64,000 bases of DNA from Enterobacteriaceae bacterium RIT691 (GCA_009668205.1 WJYM01000008.1:1-64000); one strand, 5' to 3'; positions 1 to 8,547 are shown, counted from the first letter of the stretch. Numbers and translations: made by a program. The notes: generated from the sequence alone by a model not told the origin.

Positions 1-91
1 TATCCCCCGCCCGTTTGTCATTCCTGATTCAGACTTTTTTCCTGCCGCTACGCACTACACTTAATGCCGATAGCGAATAAAGGAAAGCCCC

Positions 92-1141
92 ATGAGCACA
101 CCTGCCCCGGATAAAGCGGGACTGCATATTTTGTTAAAAATGGCCTCGCTGGTCATCATTCTTGCCGGCATCCATGCCGCCGCCGATATTCTGGTGCAGC
201 TTTTACTGGCGCTGTTTTTCGCCATTGTATTGAACCCGTTAGTCACCTGGCTTATACGACGAGGCATTCGGCGTCCGCTCGCCATCACCCTCGTGGTCTT
301 TGTGATGCTCTGCGTGCTCACCGCCCTGTTTGGCGTGCTGGCGGCCTCGAGCAGCGAGTTCGTGGCAATGCTGCCGAAATACAACAAGGAATTGACGCAC
401 AAGATACTGGCGCTGCAGGATGCGCTGCCGTTTTTGCATATGCACATGTCGCCAGAACGGATGCTGCAACGCATGGACTCTGAAAAAATCATGACCTTCG
501 CCACCGCCCTGATGACACAACTTTCTGGTGCGATGGCGAGCATCGTCCTGCTGGTAATGACCGTGGTGTTTATGCTGTTTGAAGTCCGCCATGTGCCTTA
601 CAAAATGCGTTTCGCACTGGCCAATCCACAAATTCACATCGCCGGACTGCATCGCGCGTTAAAAGGAGTGTCGCACTATCTGGCACTCAAAACCTTTGTC
701 AGCCTGCTGACCGGGCTCGTCGTGTGGGTCGGTCTGGTGCTGATGGGCGTACAGTTTGCGCTGATGTGGGGCGTGCTGGCGTTCCTGCTGAACTATATCC
801 CGAACATCGGTTCAGTGATTTCCGCCATCCCCCCGATGATTCAGGCGCTGCTGTTTAATGGCTGGTATGAATGCCTGCTGGTTGGTGGGTTGTTCCTCGC
901 GGTCCATATGGTGCTGGGCAATATTCTCGAACCGCGGCTGATGGGGAAACGTCTGGGCATGTCGACCCTGGTGGTGTTTCTCTCATTGCTGGTGTGGGGA
1001 TGGCTGCTTGGCCCGGTGGGAATGTTGCTCTCCGTGCCACTCACCAGCGTCTGTAAAATCTGGATGGAGACCACAGCAGGCGGCAGCAAGTTGGCCATTT
1101 TGTTGGGGCCTGGGCGACCGAAAAGCCGCCTCCCCGGTTAA
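92..1141 (+). CDS. yhhT: AI-2E family inner-membrane transporter YhhT
   Basis: A 349-residue polytopic membrane protein of the AI-2E/UPF0118 exporter family, the same length as E. coli YhhT as I recall it. Hydrophobic segments are visible near residues 15-60, 65-85, 150-170 and in a cluster from about 200 to 325. The family signature region around NYIPNIGSVISAIPP lies near residue 235. The start is preceded by AAGGAAAG at a good distance. The substrate is not established for YhhT; family members have been linked to export of small molecules or sodium/proton antiport. Synteny supports the name, because yhhT lies next to acpT in K-12; here the APE cluster lies between them. A CTACACTTAA element at 55-64 could be the -10 of its promoter. 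Confidence 0.9.
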   Translation: MSTPAPDKAGLHILLKMASLVIILAGIHAAADILVQLLLALFFAIVLNPLVTWLIRRGIRRPLAITLVVFVMLCVLTALFGVLAASSSEFVAMLPKYNKELTHKILALQDALPFLHMHMSPERMLQRMDSEKIMTFATALMTQLSGAMASIVLLVMTVVFMLFEVRHVPYKMRFALANPQIHIAGLHRALKGVSHYLALKTFVSLLTGLVVWVGLVLMGVQFALMWGVLAFLLNYIPNIGSVISAIPPMIQALLFNGWYECLLVGGLFLAVHMVLGNILEPRLMGKRLGMSTLVVFLSLLVWGWLLGPVGMLLSVPLTSVCKIWMETTAGGSKLAILLGPGRPKSRLPG

Positions 1142-1156
1142 GCCGCGAAGCGAAAT

Positions 1157-1186
1157 AAAACTACCACTTCCGGTAGTTTTATTTTT
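1157..1186 (+). terminator. Rho-independent terminator of yhhT
   Basis: A 9-bp perfect stem (AAAACTACC at 1157-1165 with GGTAGTTTT at 1172-1180) and a 6-base loop are followed by an A/T-rich run of T residues. It lies 16 bases after the yhhT stop and separates yhhT from the APE region. Confidence 0.85.
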
Positions 1187-1503
1187 TCTTAGCCTGGAAA
1201 CAAATACTCACCTAACTAAAATTTCGCCCCAATAATTAGGCTCAGCGCACAATAATCTCTCATTGATATATTATCATCGCTGTATTCAGGGATCGGTTGC
1301 GCCTCGCTACGGACTCCCTTATCATTTTACATTCGGCGATCATTAGCAACTATGGTTTAATAAACCCCGTTATTTTTAACGTTCAAATAACCAAACGACC
1401 AGCGAGACCTAATATCCTGCGAGAATTTCATTTTACGTTGATAAAAGGTTTGGCTTGCACTTGTTTTAATAATGTACAGATAAAATAGTGAATGGAGTTA
1501 TTG
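1187..1503. other. Intergenic region upstream of the APE-linked lipoprotein gene
   Basis: This AT-rich stretch lies between the yhhT terminator and the lipoprotein gene. I see no convincing open reading frame in it. It probably carries the promoter for the downstream genes. TTGCAC at 1455-1460 and TAAAAT at 1481-1486 are 20 bases apart, which is too far for a standard sigma-70 promoter, so I do not call one. Confidence 0.4.
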
Positions 1504-1896
1504 ATGAAGAAATTCGTGAAGTGGTTAGCGGCCGCAGCCATCATGGGCTCGCTGGCAGGCTGCGTGTCTCGTACCGCGCCGATTGAAACGGTACAAAATA
1601 ATGTCACCGCAGGGCATACCGACGCACAGGTTCGTTCCGCCATTCTGAAAGCAGGTTTAAACCGCCAGTGGATCATGGCGGATGCCGGTCCGGGTATCAT
1701 TAAAGGCCGCCAGCAGGCGCGTGACCATACCGCCAATATTATTGTCCAGTACTCTGCTAACAGCTATATCATTAAATATGACGGCAGCGTCAACCTGATG
1801 GCCTCAGGCGGTCAAATTCATAAGAATTACAATCGCTGGGTACATAACCTCGATAAAGATATTCAACTTAATCTCTCGACCGGAGCCCAGCTCTAA
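1504..1896 (+). CDS. Small lipoprotein of unknown function, APE-linked
   Basis: A 130-residue predicted lipoprotein. The N-terminus has a basic start, a hydrophobic stretch and the lipobox SLAGC with Cys20, so it should be lipidated and exported. The mature part is short and mixed polar, with no enzymatic motif that I recognise. An in-frame ATG exists 12 bases upstream (1492). I chose 1504 because GGAG at 1494-1497 is then 6 bases from the start and the signal peptide begins MKKF. It is transcribed in the same direction as the APE cluster but is separated from apeC by 222 bases and a hairpin, so it may be its own unit. A link to APE assembly or to the envelope is inferred from position only. 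Confidence 0.8.
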   Translation: MKKFVKWLAAAAIMGSLAGCVSRTAPIETVQNNVTAGHTDAQVRSAILKAGLNRQWIMADAGPGIIKGRQQARDHTANIIVQYSANSYIIKYDGSVNLMASGGQIHKNYNRWVHNLDKDIQLNLSTGAQL

Positions 1897-1908
1897 TCTG
1901 CCGAAGAG

Positions 1909-1935
1909 AATATCGGGGCACACTGTCCCGATATT
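1909..1935 (+). terminator. Hairpin after the lipoprotein gene, possible terminator or attenuator
   Basis: A perfect 9-bp inverted repeat (AATATCGGG at 1909-1917, CCCGATATT at 1927-1935) lies 12 bases after the stop. No T-run follows, so its role as a terminator is uncertain. Confidence 0.4.
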
Positions 1936-2118
1936 ACACACTGAGTGGTAGCAGGCAGGATAATTAAGACCACTCTGCCCTTTATTTGTTCGCAAGCCTG
2001 ACAACAACCTTGTAGGATATCGGGGCCATGCTGGCCTGCCAGATAAGATAGCGCGTGAATAAACCGATAATACATGGCATAACCTTTTGATGAGCTCCGA
2101 TATACCAGGCCCGAACTG

Positions 2119-2841
2119 ATGAATTTAGCCTTTAACCTTATCGACTGGCAGGCCCGTGCACCGGGATTGAGCGATGCTGCGGCGTGGCTCGAATGGGCAC
2201 GCAAGACGGCGGCTATCGACCCGACAGCCCCGCAGGCAAAACTGACCACACTGCCAATGATGACGGCCCGCCGTTTAAGTTCCGGCAGCAAACTTGCCGT
2301 CGAGTGCGGGCTGTCGATGCTACAACGTCATGAAATTGACGCGGTGCTGTATACCAGTCGTCATGGTGAGCTCGAGCGCAATTACCGCATTCTTGAGGCG
2401 CTGGCCAAAGAGCAGCCGGTGTCGCCAACCGATTTCGCGCTGTCAGTGCATAACTCTGCCGTAGGCAACCTGACCATTGTGGCTCAGAAGCCTGTCGTCA
2501 CGTCTTCACTTTCTGCCGGAAAGGACACTTTCCAGCAGGGACTTTTCGAAGTCATCAGTCTGTTCCAGGCCGGGTATAAACGCGTTTTGCTGGTCGATTT
2601 TGACGGTGCCGTTCCCGCCTTTTATCACCCTGACTTACCGGCTCAGATGCCGGTCTGGGCCTATGCCACGGCCTTCGTGCTCGAAGCCGGAGACGCGCTG
2701 ACCTGCACCCCTCACGCTGGCGGTTCGGCGGAAGAAAGCGATCTGCCGCAAAGCCTGGCGTTCCTGCGCCACTATCTGCAAGGGGAAAGTCAGTTTGCCC
2801 TTGAGGGTGAAGTGGCCCGCTGGTGCTGGAGTCGCCCATGA
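2119..2841 (+). CDS. apeC: Aryl polyene chain length factor-like ketosynthase partner
   Basis: A 240-residue protein related to the N-terminal half of beta-ketoacyl-ACP synthases. Where active ketosynthases carry the catalytic Cys nucleophile, this protein reads TSSLSAGKDTF, so the Cys is absent. It is also much shorter than a full ketosynthase of about 400 residues. In the characterised Xenorhabdus APE pathway, ApeC is the cysteine-less chain length factor that pairs with ketosynthase ApeO; I infer the same role here. It is the first gene of a tightly packed run, and apeD starts inside its stop codon region. The ribosome-binding site is weak. The letters apeC to apeR are used because gene order and families match that scheme as I remember it. 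Confidence 0.8.
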   Translation: MNLAFNLIDWQARAPGLSDAAAWLEWARKTAAIDPTAPQAKLTTLPMMTARRLSSGSKLAVECGLSMLQRHEIDAVLYTSRHGELERNYRILEALAKEQPVSPTDFALSVHNSAVGNLTIVAQKPVVTSSLSAGKDTFQQGLFEVISLFQAGYKRVLLVDFDGAVPAFYHPDLPAQMPVWAYATAFVLEAGDALTCTPHAGGSAEESDLPQSLAFLRHYLQGESQFALEGEVARWCWSRP

Positions 2842-3611
2842 AGCAGCTCAATCGTTTATGGCGCATCTTCGCCACCGGATTCTGTTTCTCCCTGTTTGGC
2901 CTCGGCGGCCTGCTACTGTCGCTTATCTGGTTTAATATCCTGTTGGTCTGCGTGCGCAACGCCACCCGCCGCCGTCGTATTGCCCGCCGCAGCATCTCGC
3001 TGAGCTTCCGTTTCTTCCTGTGGGTGACCAAAGTCATGGGCGTGCTGGATTACCGCTTTCACGGCGAAGAGATCCTGCAAAATGAGCGCGGCTGTTTGGT
3101 GATTGCCAACCATCCGTCGCTGCTCGATTACGTGCTGATCGCCTCAGTGATGCCCGAAACCGACTGCATGGTGAAAAGCTCGCTGCTGCGAAACCCGTTT
3201 ATGAGCGGGGTTATCCGCAGCGCTAACTACCTGATCAACAGCGAAGCCGACAGCCTGCTGCCCGCCTGTGAAGAACGTTTGGCGCAGGGCGACACCATTT
3301 TAATTTTCCCGGAAGGCACCCGCACGCGGGTGGGCGAAGCCATGACGCTGCAGCGCGGCGCCGCCAATATCGCGGTACGCTGCACCAGCGATGTCCGAAT
3401 TGTGACAATCCATTGCAGTCAACGTATGCTGGATAAACAAAGCCAATGGTATGATGTGCCTCCGGTGAAACCCATCTTTGATGTGCAGGTTCGCGAGCGT
3501 ATCGCGATCGCCGATTTTTATGATGCAAACCTACAGGAACCCGCCCTGGCTGCTCGGCAGCTCAACCGGCTGTTTCTGTCTCAATTGCAGATGACAAACC
3601 CGGAAACATGA
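2838..3611 (+). CDS. apeD: PlsC-type 1-acyl-glycerol-phosphate acyltransferase of APE cluster
   Basis: A 257-residue membrane-anchored acyltransferase. Residues 10-40 form a hydrophobic anchor. The HX4D motif is NHPSLLD (His92, Asp97) and the second PlsC block is FPEGTRTR near 157-164. Both are typical of the glycerolphosphate acyltransferase family. In APE clusters such an enzyme is thought to help build the lipid anchor that carries the polyene; the exact acceptor is unknown. The start codon overlaps the apeC stop (ATGA), which implies translational coupling. A GTG 15 bases upstream is in frame, but the ATG fits the overlap pattern used throughout this operon. Confidence 0.85.
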   Translation: MKQLNRLWRIFATGFCFSLFGLGGLLLSLIWFNILLVCVRNATRRRRIARRSISLSFRFFLWVTKVMGVLDYRFHGEEILQNERGCLVIANHPSLLDYVLIASVMPETDCMVKSSLLRNPFMSGVIRSANYLINSEADSLLPACEERLAQGDTILIFPEGTRTRVGEAMTLQRGAANIAVRCTSDVRIVTIHCSQRMLDKQSQWYDVPPVKPIFDVQVRERIAIADFYDANLQEPALAARQLNRLFLSQLQMTNPET

Positions 3612-3643
3612 CCGGGAAAGTACCTCTTTGGCAGGAATTAATG

Positions 3644-3901
3644 ATGCAAGCGCTCTATCTTGAAGTAAAAAACCTCATCATTCAGACCCTGAATCTGGAT
3701 GAGCTGTCAGCGGATGATATCGATACCGATGCCCCTCTCTTTGGTGACGGCTTAGGCCTGGACTCCATTGATGCTCTGGAACTGGGGCTGGCGGTAAAAA
3801 ATCAGTATGGCGTGGTGCTTTCTGCTGAAAGTGAAGAGATGCGTCAGCATTTCTACTCCGTTGCCACACTGGCGTCCTTTATCAGCGCTCAGCGCGCCTG
3901 A
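3644..3901 (+). CDS. apeE: Acyl carrier protein 1 of APE cluster
   Basis: An acyl carrier protein of 85 residues. The phosphopantetheine attachment motif is GLGLDSIDALEL, with Ser41 as the modified residue. Upstream in-frame ATGs exist at 3608 (overlapping the apeD stop) and 3641. I prefer 3644 because AGGA at 3633-3636 is then 7 bases away and the N-terminus matches normal ACP length. The growing polyene chain is expected to be carried on this protein or on its neighbour. AcpT at the end of the cluster is the likely enzyme that adds the phosphopantetheine arm; studies by De Lay and Cronan on the O157:H7 version of this locus support that pairing. Confidence 0.85.
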   Translation: MQALYLEVKNLIIQTLNLDELSADDIDTDAPLFGDGLGLDSIDALELGLAVKNQYGVVLSAESEEMRQHFYSVATLASFISAQRA

Positions 3902-3914
3902 AGACGAGTCCGTT

Positions 3915-4166
3915 ATGACCGAACAAGAAACCATTTATCAGGAAGTCTCTGAACTTCTGCAAAAACTCTTTGAAATCGATCCGCAGGACATCAAGCCTGA
4001 GGCCCGTCTGTATGAAGACCTGGAACTCGACAGCATCGATGCTGTGGACATGGTCGTGCACCTGCAGAAGAAAACCAGCCGCAAAATTAAGCCCGACGAA
4101 TTTAAATCGGTACGCACCGTCCAGGACGTGGTCGATGCCGTAAGCCGTCTGCTGCACGCCGGGTAA
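3915..4166 (+). CDS. apeF: Acyl carrier protein 2 of APE cluster
   Basis: A second acyl carrier protein of 83 residues, 13 bases after apeE. The carrier motif is LELDSIDAVDMV with Ser40. It differs clearly from the first ACP, so the pair is not a recent duplication. In the Xenorhabdus pathway the two ACPs have different jobs, one holding the aromatic starter and extending chain; the split of labour here cannot be read from sequence. Five bases separate it from apeG. Confidence 0.87.
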   Translation: MTEQETIYQEVSELLQKLFEIDPQDIKPEARLYEDLELDSIDAVDMVVHLQKKTSRKIKPDEFKSVRTVQDVVDAVSRLLHAG

Positions 4167-4170
4167 CCGG

Positions 4171-4752
4171 ATGCGTGGCTCACGCTCGCTGCCGCTGATG
4201 CGGCTGGCGACAGGCGCTATTGTGCTGGCCTGGCCGCTGCTGGTCTTTTTTGGTCTGGCGCACAATGGCCTGCACTGGCTGCTGCCCGTGATGGCCTTGT
4301 TGCTTATGCTGCGCCTGTTTCAGGTGCGCAAGCAGGCCGGCCCCCTGCGTGGCGTGCTGCAGGTGGTGGCCCTTGTCGGCATTGCGCTGTGCACCGCAAG
4401 CGCGCTGCTGAAAACGCACCAGCTGCTGCTGTTTTACCCGGTAGTGGTCAATCTGGTGATGCTGGCCGTTTTTGGTGGCTCCCTGTGGAGCGCGATGCCG
4501 ATCGTCGAACGGCTGGCCCGCCTGCGTGAGCCGGACCTTCCTCCGACCGGTGTGCGCTATACCCGTCAGGTCACCCGTATCTGGTGCCTGTTTTTTATCG
4601 TCAATGGGTCAATCGCGTTGTTCACGGCGCTGCATGGCGACATGACGCTGTGGACGGCATGGAACGGCGCTATCGCCTACGTGCTGATGGGAACCCTGAT
4701 GGCCGGAGAGTGGCTGGTTCGCAGGCGTCTGATGAAAAGAGAACAATCATGA
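4171..4752 (+). CDS. apeG: APE cluster inner-membrane protein of unknown role
   Basis: A 193-residue very hydrophobic protein with about five or six predicted membrane segments (near 12-50, 65-85, 87-110, 135-152 and 158-180) and a basic C-terminus. No catalytic motif is visible. A protein of this type sits between the ACPs and the acyl-activating enzyme in APE clusters. Its function is not known to me; a role in assembling the pathway at the membrane or in handling the product is inference. Its stop overlaps the start of apeH (ATGA at 4749-4752). Confidence 0.75.
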   Translation: MRGSRSLPLMRLATGAIVLAWPLLVFFGLAHNGLHWLLPVMALLLMLRLFQVRKQAGPLRGVLQVVALVGIALCTASALLKTHQLLLFYPVVVNLVMLAVFGGSLWSAMPIVERLARLREPDLPPTGVRYTRQVTRIWCLFFIVNGSIALFTALHGDMTLWTAWNGAIAYVLMGTLMAGEWLVRRRLMKREQS

Positions 4753-6101
4753 ACTACCCCCTGCCGCTGGCACAATGGCTGGATCCTTCGCGCCCTGATG
4801 ACACCTGCATCGCCTGGCTCGGCGCACGTCAGTGGACGCTTGGCTGCCTCCGACACGACGTCACCATTGTGGTTAACGCGCTACAGGCTCAGCCCGATAA
4901 GCGGTGGGCGCTCTGTTTTGAAGACAGCTATCTGTTTATTGTTGCCCTGCTGGCGACCCTGCACGCCAACAAGACACCGGTTATCCCGGGGCATTGCCGC
5001 GCCTCGTTACTGCGCGAGCAGCGGAGTCTTTTCGATGGCGTGCTGAGTGAAGCTTCGCTGAAATGGGAAGGCAAACACATCGTGGTGAAAGCGAGCGAAG
5101 ACAAAGCTTCGCCGAACGCCGTTTCACTGCCGCCAGTGGCCCCCGACAGCCAGGTGGAAATCTTCACCTCCGGCTCGACCGGAAAACCGAAACAGGTGAT
5201 TAAACCTGTCTCGCTGCTCGATGAAGAAGCGCGAATGCTGCACACCCGGTTTGGCCCACGTCTGGAAGGATGCCGCGTGGTGGCGTCCGTGGTGCCTCAG
5301 CATCTCTACGGTCTGACGTTCCGCATCTTCTTGCCGATGGCCTGCGGACTGCCGCTGAACGCCGCGATGACCTGCTATGCCGAGCAGCTGACCGCGCTGG
5401 AAAATACGCACCGTTACCTGTTTGTCAGCAGCCCGGCCTTTCTGAAGCGTCTTGACCCCGCGCTGGCGCCACCGCCGGTCAGCATGCTGTTTTCCGCAGG
5501 CGGCATGCTGTCGTGGAAAGAAGCGCAGCAGACGCAAAGTTGGCTTAACGTCTGGCCCGATGAAATCTACGGCAGCACCGAAACCGGCGTGATGGCCTGG
5601 CGACAGCGCATTGATAACAGCACGTCATGGCAGCTGTTCCCTGAAGTGACGCTGCGGGCGGAAGGCGAAGAGTGGCGCTTACTCTCCCCGCTGCTTAACG
5701 ATGCCGACGGCTTGCTGCTGGACGATCGCATTGAGCTGGTCGATGACGGTTTCCGCCTTGCGGGCCGCCGTGGCCGGGTCGTCAAAATTGAAGAAAAACG
5801 CGTTTCGCTCAGCGAAATTGAACATCGCCTGATGGCGTTGGAGGGCATCATCGATGCCGCCGCGGTCCCCGTGTCCCGCGGAGGTCGCCAGGGCATTGGT
5901 GTGGTGCTGGTCCTGAACAAAGACGCACGTCAACGGTGGCAGGAGCGCGGTGAAAAGGCCCAGGAGCAGGCATGGCGTCAGACGCTCATTCCGCTGCTGG
6001 AATCCGTTGCTGTGCCGCGTTACTGGCGGGTCGTCGATGAAATTCCGGCCAACAGTCTGAACAAGCGTGTCTACGCGCAATTGCAGGAGCTCTTTTCATG
6101 A
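4749..6101 (+). CDS. apeH: AMP-forming acyl-activating enzyme loading the APE starter
   Basis: A 450-residue adenylate-forming enzyme. The ATP/phosphate-binding loop is TSGSTGKPK at 140-148, and the A5 block EIYGSTETG is near 272-280. The C-terminal hinge region contains LAGRRGRVVK, and SLNKRVY near the C-terminus supplies the usual lysine. Such an enzyme activates an aryl acid, probably 4-hydroxybenzoate in APE pathways, and loads it on an ACP. The precise substrate here is inferred. It is translationally coupled on both sides: ATGA overlaps with apeG and with apeI. Confidence 0.88.
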   Translation: MNYPLPLAQWLDPSRPDDTCIAWLGARQWTLGCLRHDVTIVVNALQAQPDKRWALCFEDSYLFIVALLATLHANKTPVIPGHCRASLLREQRSLFDGVLSEASLKWEGKHIVVKASEDKASPNAVSLPPVAPDSQVEIFTSGSTGKPKQVIKPVSLLDEEARMLHTRFGPRLEGCRVVASVVPQHLYGLTFRIFLPMACGLPLNAAMTCYAEQLTALENTHRYLFVSSPAFLKRLDPALAPPPVSMLFSAGGMLSWKEAQQTQSWLNVWPDEIYGSTETGVMAWRQRIDNSTSWQLFPEVTLRAEGEEWRLLSPLLNDADGLLLDDRIELVDDGFRLAGRRGRVVKIEEKRVSLSEIEHRLMALEGIIDAAAVPVSRGGRQGIGVVLVLNKDARQRWQERGEKAQEQAWRQTLIPLLESVAVPRYWRVVDEIPANSLNKRVYAQLQELFS

Positions 6102-6451
6102 AGCCGCGTGAAACAGAACGTCATCAGCCGCAGCCGCAAACCCTGTCGGTGGTGCTGCATCTGGATCCGGACCTGTTCTGGTTCCAGGGACATTTTGCTA
6201 TTCAGCCTCTGTTGCCGGGCGTGGCTCAACTCGATTGGGTGATGCATTACGCCGCGACGCTGCTGGCTCCGGGCTACCGTTTTCACAGCATTCAGAATGT
6301 AAAATTCCAGGCTCCGCTGCTGCCGGACACCACCGTTACGCTCGAACTGAGCTGGCAGGCAGAAAAACAGCTGCTGTCGTTCAGCTATCAACGTCATGAC
6401 GGCGAGTTACGCCATACCGCCAGCAGCGGAAAGATTCGCTTATGTCAGTAG
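6098..6451 (+). CDS. apeI: Hotdog-fold 3-hydroxyacyl-ACP dehydratase subunit
   Basis: A 117-residue single hotdog-fold protein of the FabA/FabZ-like dehydratase group. The segment FQGHFAIQPLLPGVAQLDWV near residue 28 resembles the FabZ active-site block with its conserved GHF and PGV. In the characterised APE system, ApeI acts with ApeP as a dehydratase pair that makes the trans double bonds; I infer this here because a second hotdog protein is encoded at 13271. It overlaps apeH by 4 bases and apeJ by 10 bases. Confidence 0.85.
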   Translation: MKPRETERHQPQPQTLSVVLHLDPDLFWFQGHFAIQPLLPGVAQLDWVMHYAATLLAPGYRFHSIQNVKFQAPLLPDTTVTLELSWQAEKQLLSFSYQRHDGELRHTASSGKIRLCQ

Positions 6452-8121
6452 CCTTTGCCCCCTGCATCCTGATCCCCTGCTACAACCACGGCGCAATGAT
6501 GGCGAGCGTGCTGGCGCGGCTGTCTGCGTTTCAGATGCCGTGCATCATTGTCGACGACGGTAGCGATGACCTCACCCGCAGCACGCTGGACGCGCTGGCG
6601 GCAGAACGCGATAACGTGACGCTGGTCCGACTGCCTGAAAACGCAGGCAAAGGGGCGGCGGTCATACGTGGGCTGGAAGAGGCACAGCGCGCTGGCTTCA
6701 GCCACGCGGTGCAGGTGGATGCCGACGGTCAGCACGCGATAGAAGATATCCCGCGTCTGCTTGCCATGGCGGAAAAGCATCCGCAAGCGCTGATTTCCGG
6801 CAAACCGATTTACGACGACTCCGTTCCTCGTTCGCGCCTGTACGGCCGCTATGTGACTCACGTCTGGGTGTGGATTGAAACGCTCTCGTTGCAGTTACAG
6901 GACAGCATGTGCGGCTTTCGCGTTTACCCTGTTGCGCCCACCCTGAAGCTGTCCCAACGCGTCGCGCTGGGGAAGCGCATGGACTTCGATACCGAAGTGA
7001 TGGTGCGCCTCTACTGGCAGGGCAACACCAGCTATTTTGTGCCCACGCGCGTGACCTATCCGCCCGATGGCCTTTCCCATTTTGATGCGCTGAAAGACAA
7101 CGTGCGTATCTCCTGGATGCACACCCGCCTGTTCTTCGGCATGCTGCCGCGCATGCCTTCCCTGCTGTTTCGCCGTCGGACTCAGCACTGGGCGCGCCAG
7201 CCGGAAGCCAAGGGATTGTGGGGAATGCGGCTGATGATTTGGGTGTGGAAAACCTTCGGTCGTGCCGCGTTTTCTCTGCTGTTGTGGCCGGTGATCGCCG
7301 TTTTCTGGCTGACCGCCAGCGCCCCGCGCCGCGCTTCGCAGCAGTGGATAGCCAAAGCGAAACAGCAGTTGGCAGCCCGCAATTTACCGTCGCCCAAACG
7401 CTTTACCAGCTTTCACCACTTCATGCGTTTTGGTCACGCCATTCTCGACAAAATCGCCAGCTGGCGCGGCGAACTGAAACCGGGCCGCGATATTGTTTTT
7501 GCACCCGGTGCGGAAGCCGCGCTGGATATGTCGGCCCCGCAGGGTAAGCTGCTGCTGGCCTCGCACCTTGGCGATGTGGAAGCCTGCCGCGCGCTGTCGA
7601 CCCGCACCATCAACGCGCTGGTGTTTAACGATAACGCTCAGCGGTTTAAACAAATCATGGAAGAGAACGCCCCGCAGTCGGGTATGAACCTGATCCCGGT
7701 GACCGATATCGGCCCTGATACGGCGATGCTGCTGAAAGAGAAGTTGGATCAGGGCGAGTGGGTGGCGATTGTCGGCGACAGAATTGCGGTCAATTCGCAG
7801 CGCGGCGGCGAATATCGCGTCACCTGGAGCGAGTTTATGGGTTCGCCCGCGCCGTTCCCTCAGGGACCGTTTATTCTGGCGTCGGTGCTGAAATGCCCGG
7901 TACTGATGATTGTGGCCCTCAAACAGCAGGGCAAACTGCACGTTCATTGCGACTCCTTTGCTGACCCGCTGATTTTACCGCGAGGCGAGCGCCAGCAGGC
8001 ACTTCAGCGGACCATCGACCGTTATGCACAACGGCTGGAGCATTACGCTCTGCTGTCGCCGCTCGACTGGTTTAACTTTTTTGATTTCTGGCAGCTGCCG
8101 GATGCAACGGATAAGGAGTAA
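6442..8121 (+). CDS. apeJ: Fused family-2 glycosyltransferase and LpxL-type acyltransferase
   Basis: A 559-residue two-domain enzyme. Residues 1-230 are a family-2 glycosyltransferase: IPCYNHG near 11-17, VDDGSDD at 37-43, and the metal-binding QVDADGQH at 91-98. Residues from about 300 to the end resemble LpxL/HtrB lipid A acyltransferases, with HLGDVE (His375, Glu380) as the HX4E motif and VGDRIA further on. A hydrophobic segment near 270-292 joins the two and probably anchors the protein to the inner membrane. The likely job is to glycosylate and acylate the lipid anchor of the polyene; the acceptor is unknown. It is followed after 3 bases by apeK. Confidence 0.88.
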   Translation: MSVAFAPCILIPCYNHGAMMASVLARLSAFQMPCIIVDDGSDDLTRSTLDALAAERDNVTLVRLPENAGKGAAVIRGLEEAQRAGFSHAVQVDADGQHAIEDIPRLLAMAEKHPQALISGKPIYDDSVPRSRLYGRYVTHVWVWIETLSLQLQDSMCGFRVYPVAPTLKLSQRVALGKRMDFDTEVMVRLYWQGNTSYFVPTRVTYPPDGLSHFDALKDNVRISWMHTRLFFGMLPRMPSLLFRRRTQHWARQPEAKGLWGMRLMIWVWKTFGRAAFSLLLWPVIAVFWLTASAPRRASQQWIAKAKQQLAARNLPSPKRFTSFHHFMRFGHAILDKIASWRGELKPGRDIVFAPGAEAALDMSAPQGKLLLASHLGDVEACRALSTRTINALVFNDNAQRFKQIMEENAPQSGMNLIPVTDIGPDTAMLLKEKLDQGEWVAIVGDRIAVNSQRGGEYRVTWSEFMGSPAPFPQGPFILASVLKCPVLMIVALKQQGKLHVHCDSFADPLILPRGERQQALQRTIDRYAQRLEHYALLSPLDWFNFFDFWQLPDATDKE

Positions 8122-8124
8122 CGG

Positions 8125-8547
8125 GTGCTGAACGATCCCCGCTTTACCACTGAAGTTGAGATTACCGTCCCGTTTCACGACGTCGATATGATGGGCGTGG
8201 TGTGGCACGGCAATTACTTCCGCTATTTCGAAATCGCCCGCGAGGCGCTGCTCAACCAGTTCAACTACGGTTACCGCCAGATGAAAGCGTCCGGTTATGT
8301 CTGGCCGGTGGTCGACACTCGCGTCAAATACCGCGATGTGGTGACCTTCGAACAAACCATTCGTGTGCGCGCCAAACTCGAAGAGTATGAAAACCGCCTG
8401 CGCATTGGTTACACCATTTTCGATGCCGCGACAGGCAAGCGCACCACCACCGGTTACACCATCCAGGTGGCGGTCGATGAGCAAACCAAAGAGCTGTGCT
8501 TCGTCAGCCCGTCGGTGCTTTTCGAGCGCATGGGGGTGACGCCATGA
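8125..8547 (+). CDS. apeK: YbgC-type hotdog thioesterase
   Basis: A 140-residue 4-hydroxybenzoyl-CoA thioesterase-like protein. The signature block DVDMMGVVWHGNYFRYFEIA (about residues 17-36) has the catalytic Asp and the conserved G-V-x-H of the family. The start is GTG, with AAGGAG at 8113-8118 six bases upstream; no better ATG is available in frame. It may release the finished acyl chain or edit stalled ACPs. It overlaps apeL by 4 bases (ATGA). Confidence 0.87.
   Translation: MLNDPRFTTEVEITVPFHDVDMMGVVWHGNYFRYFEIAREALLNQFNYGYRQMKASGYVWPVVDTRVKYRDVVTFEQTIRVRAKLEEYENRLRIGYTIFDAATGKRTTTGYTIQVAVDEQTKELCFVSPSVLFERMGVTP

Noticed and set aside
239-652. 137-residue frame on the - strand inside yhhT
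   Set aside because: It lies opposite a clear core gene and has a low-complexity His/Gln-rich composition typical of an antisense frame.
1455-1486. Sigma-70 promoter TTGCAC ... TAAAAT before the APE-linked lipoprotein
   Set aside because: The spacer is 20 bases and the start would fall almost on the ribosome-binding site.
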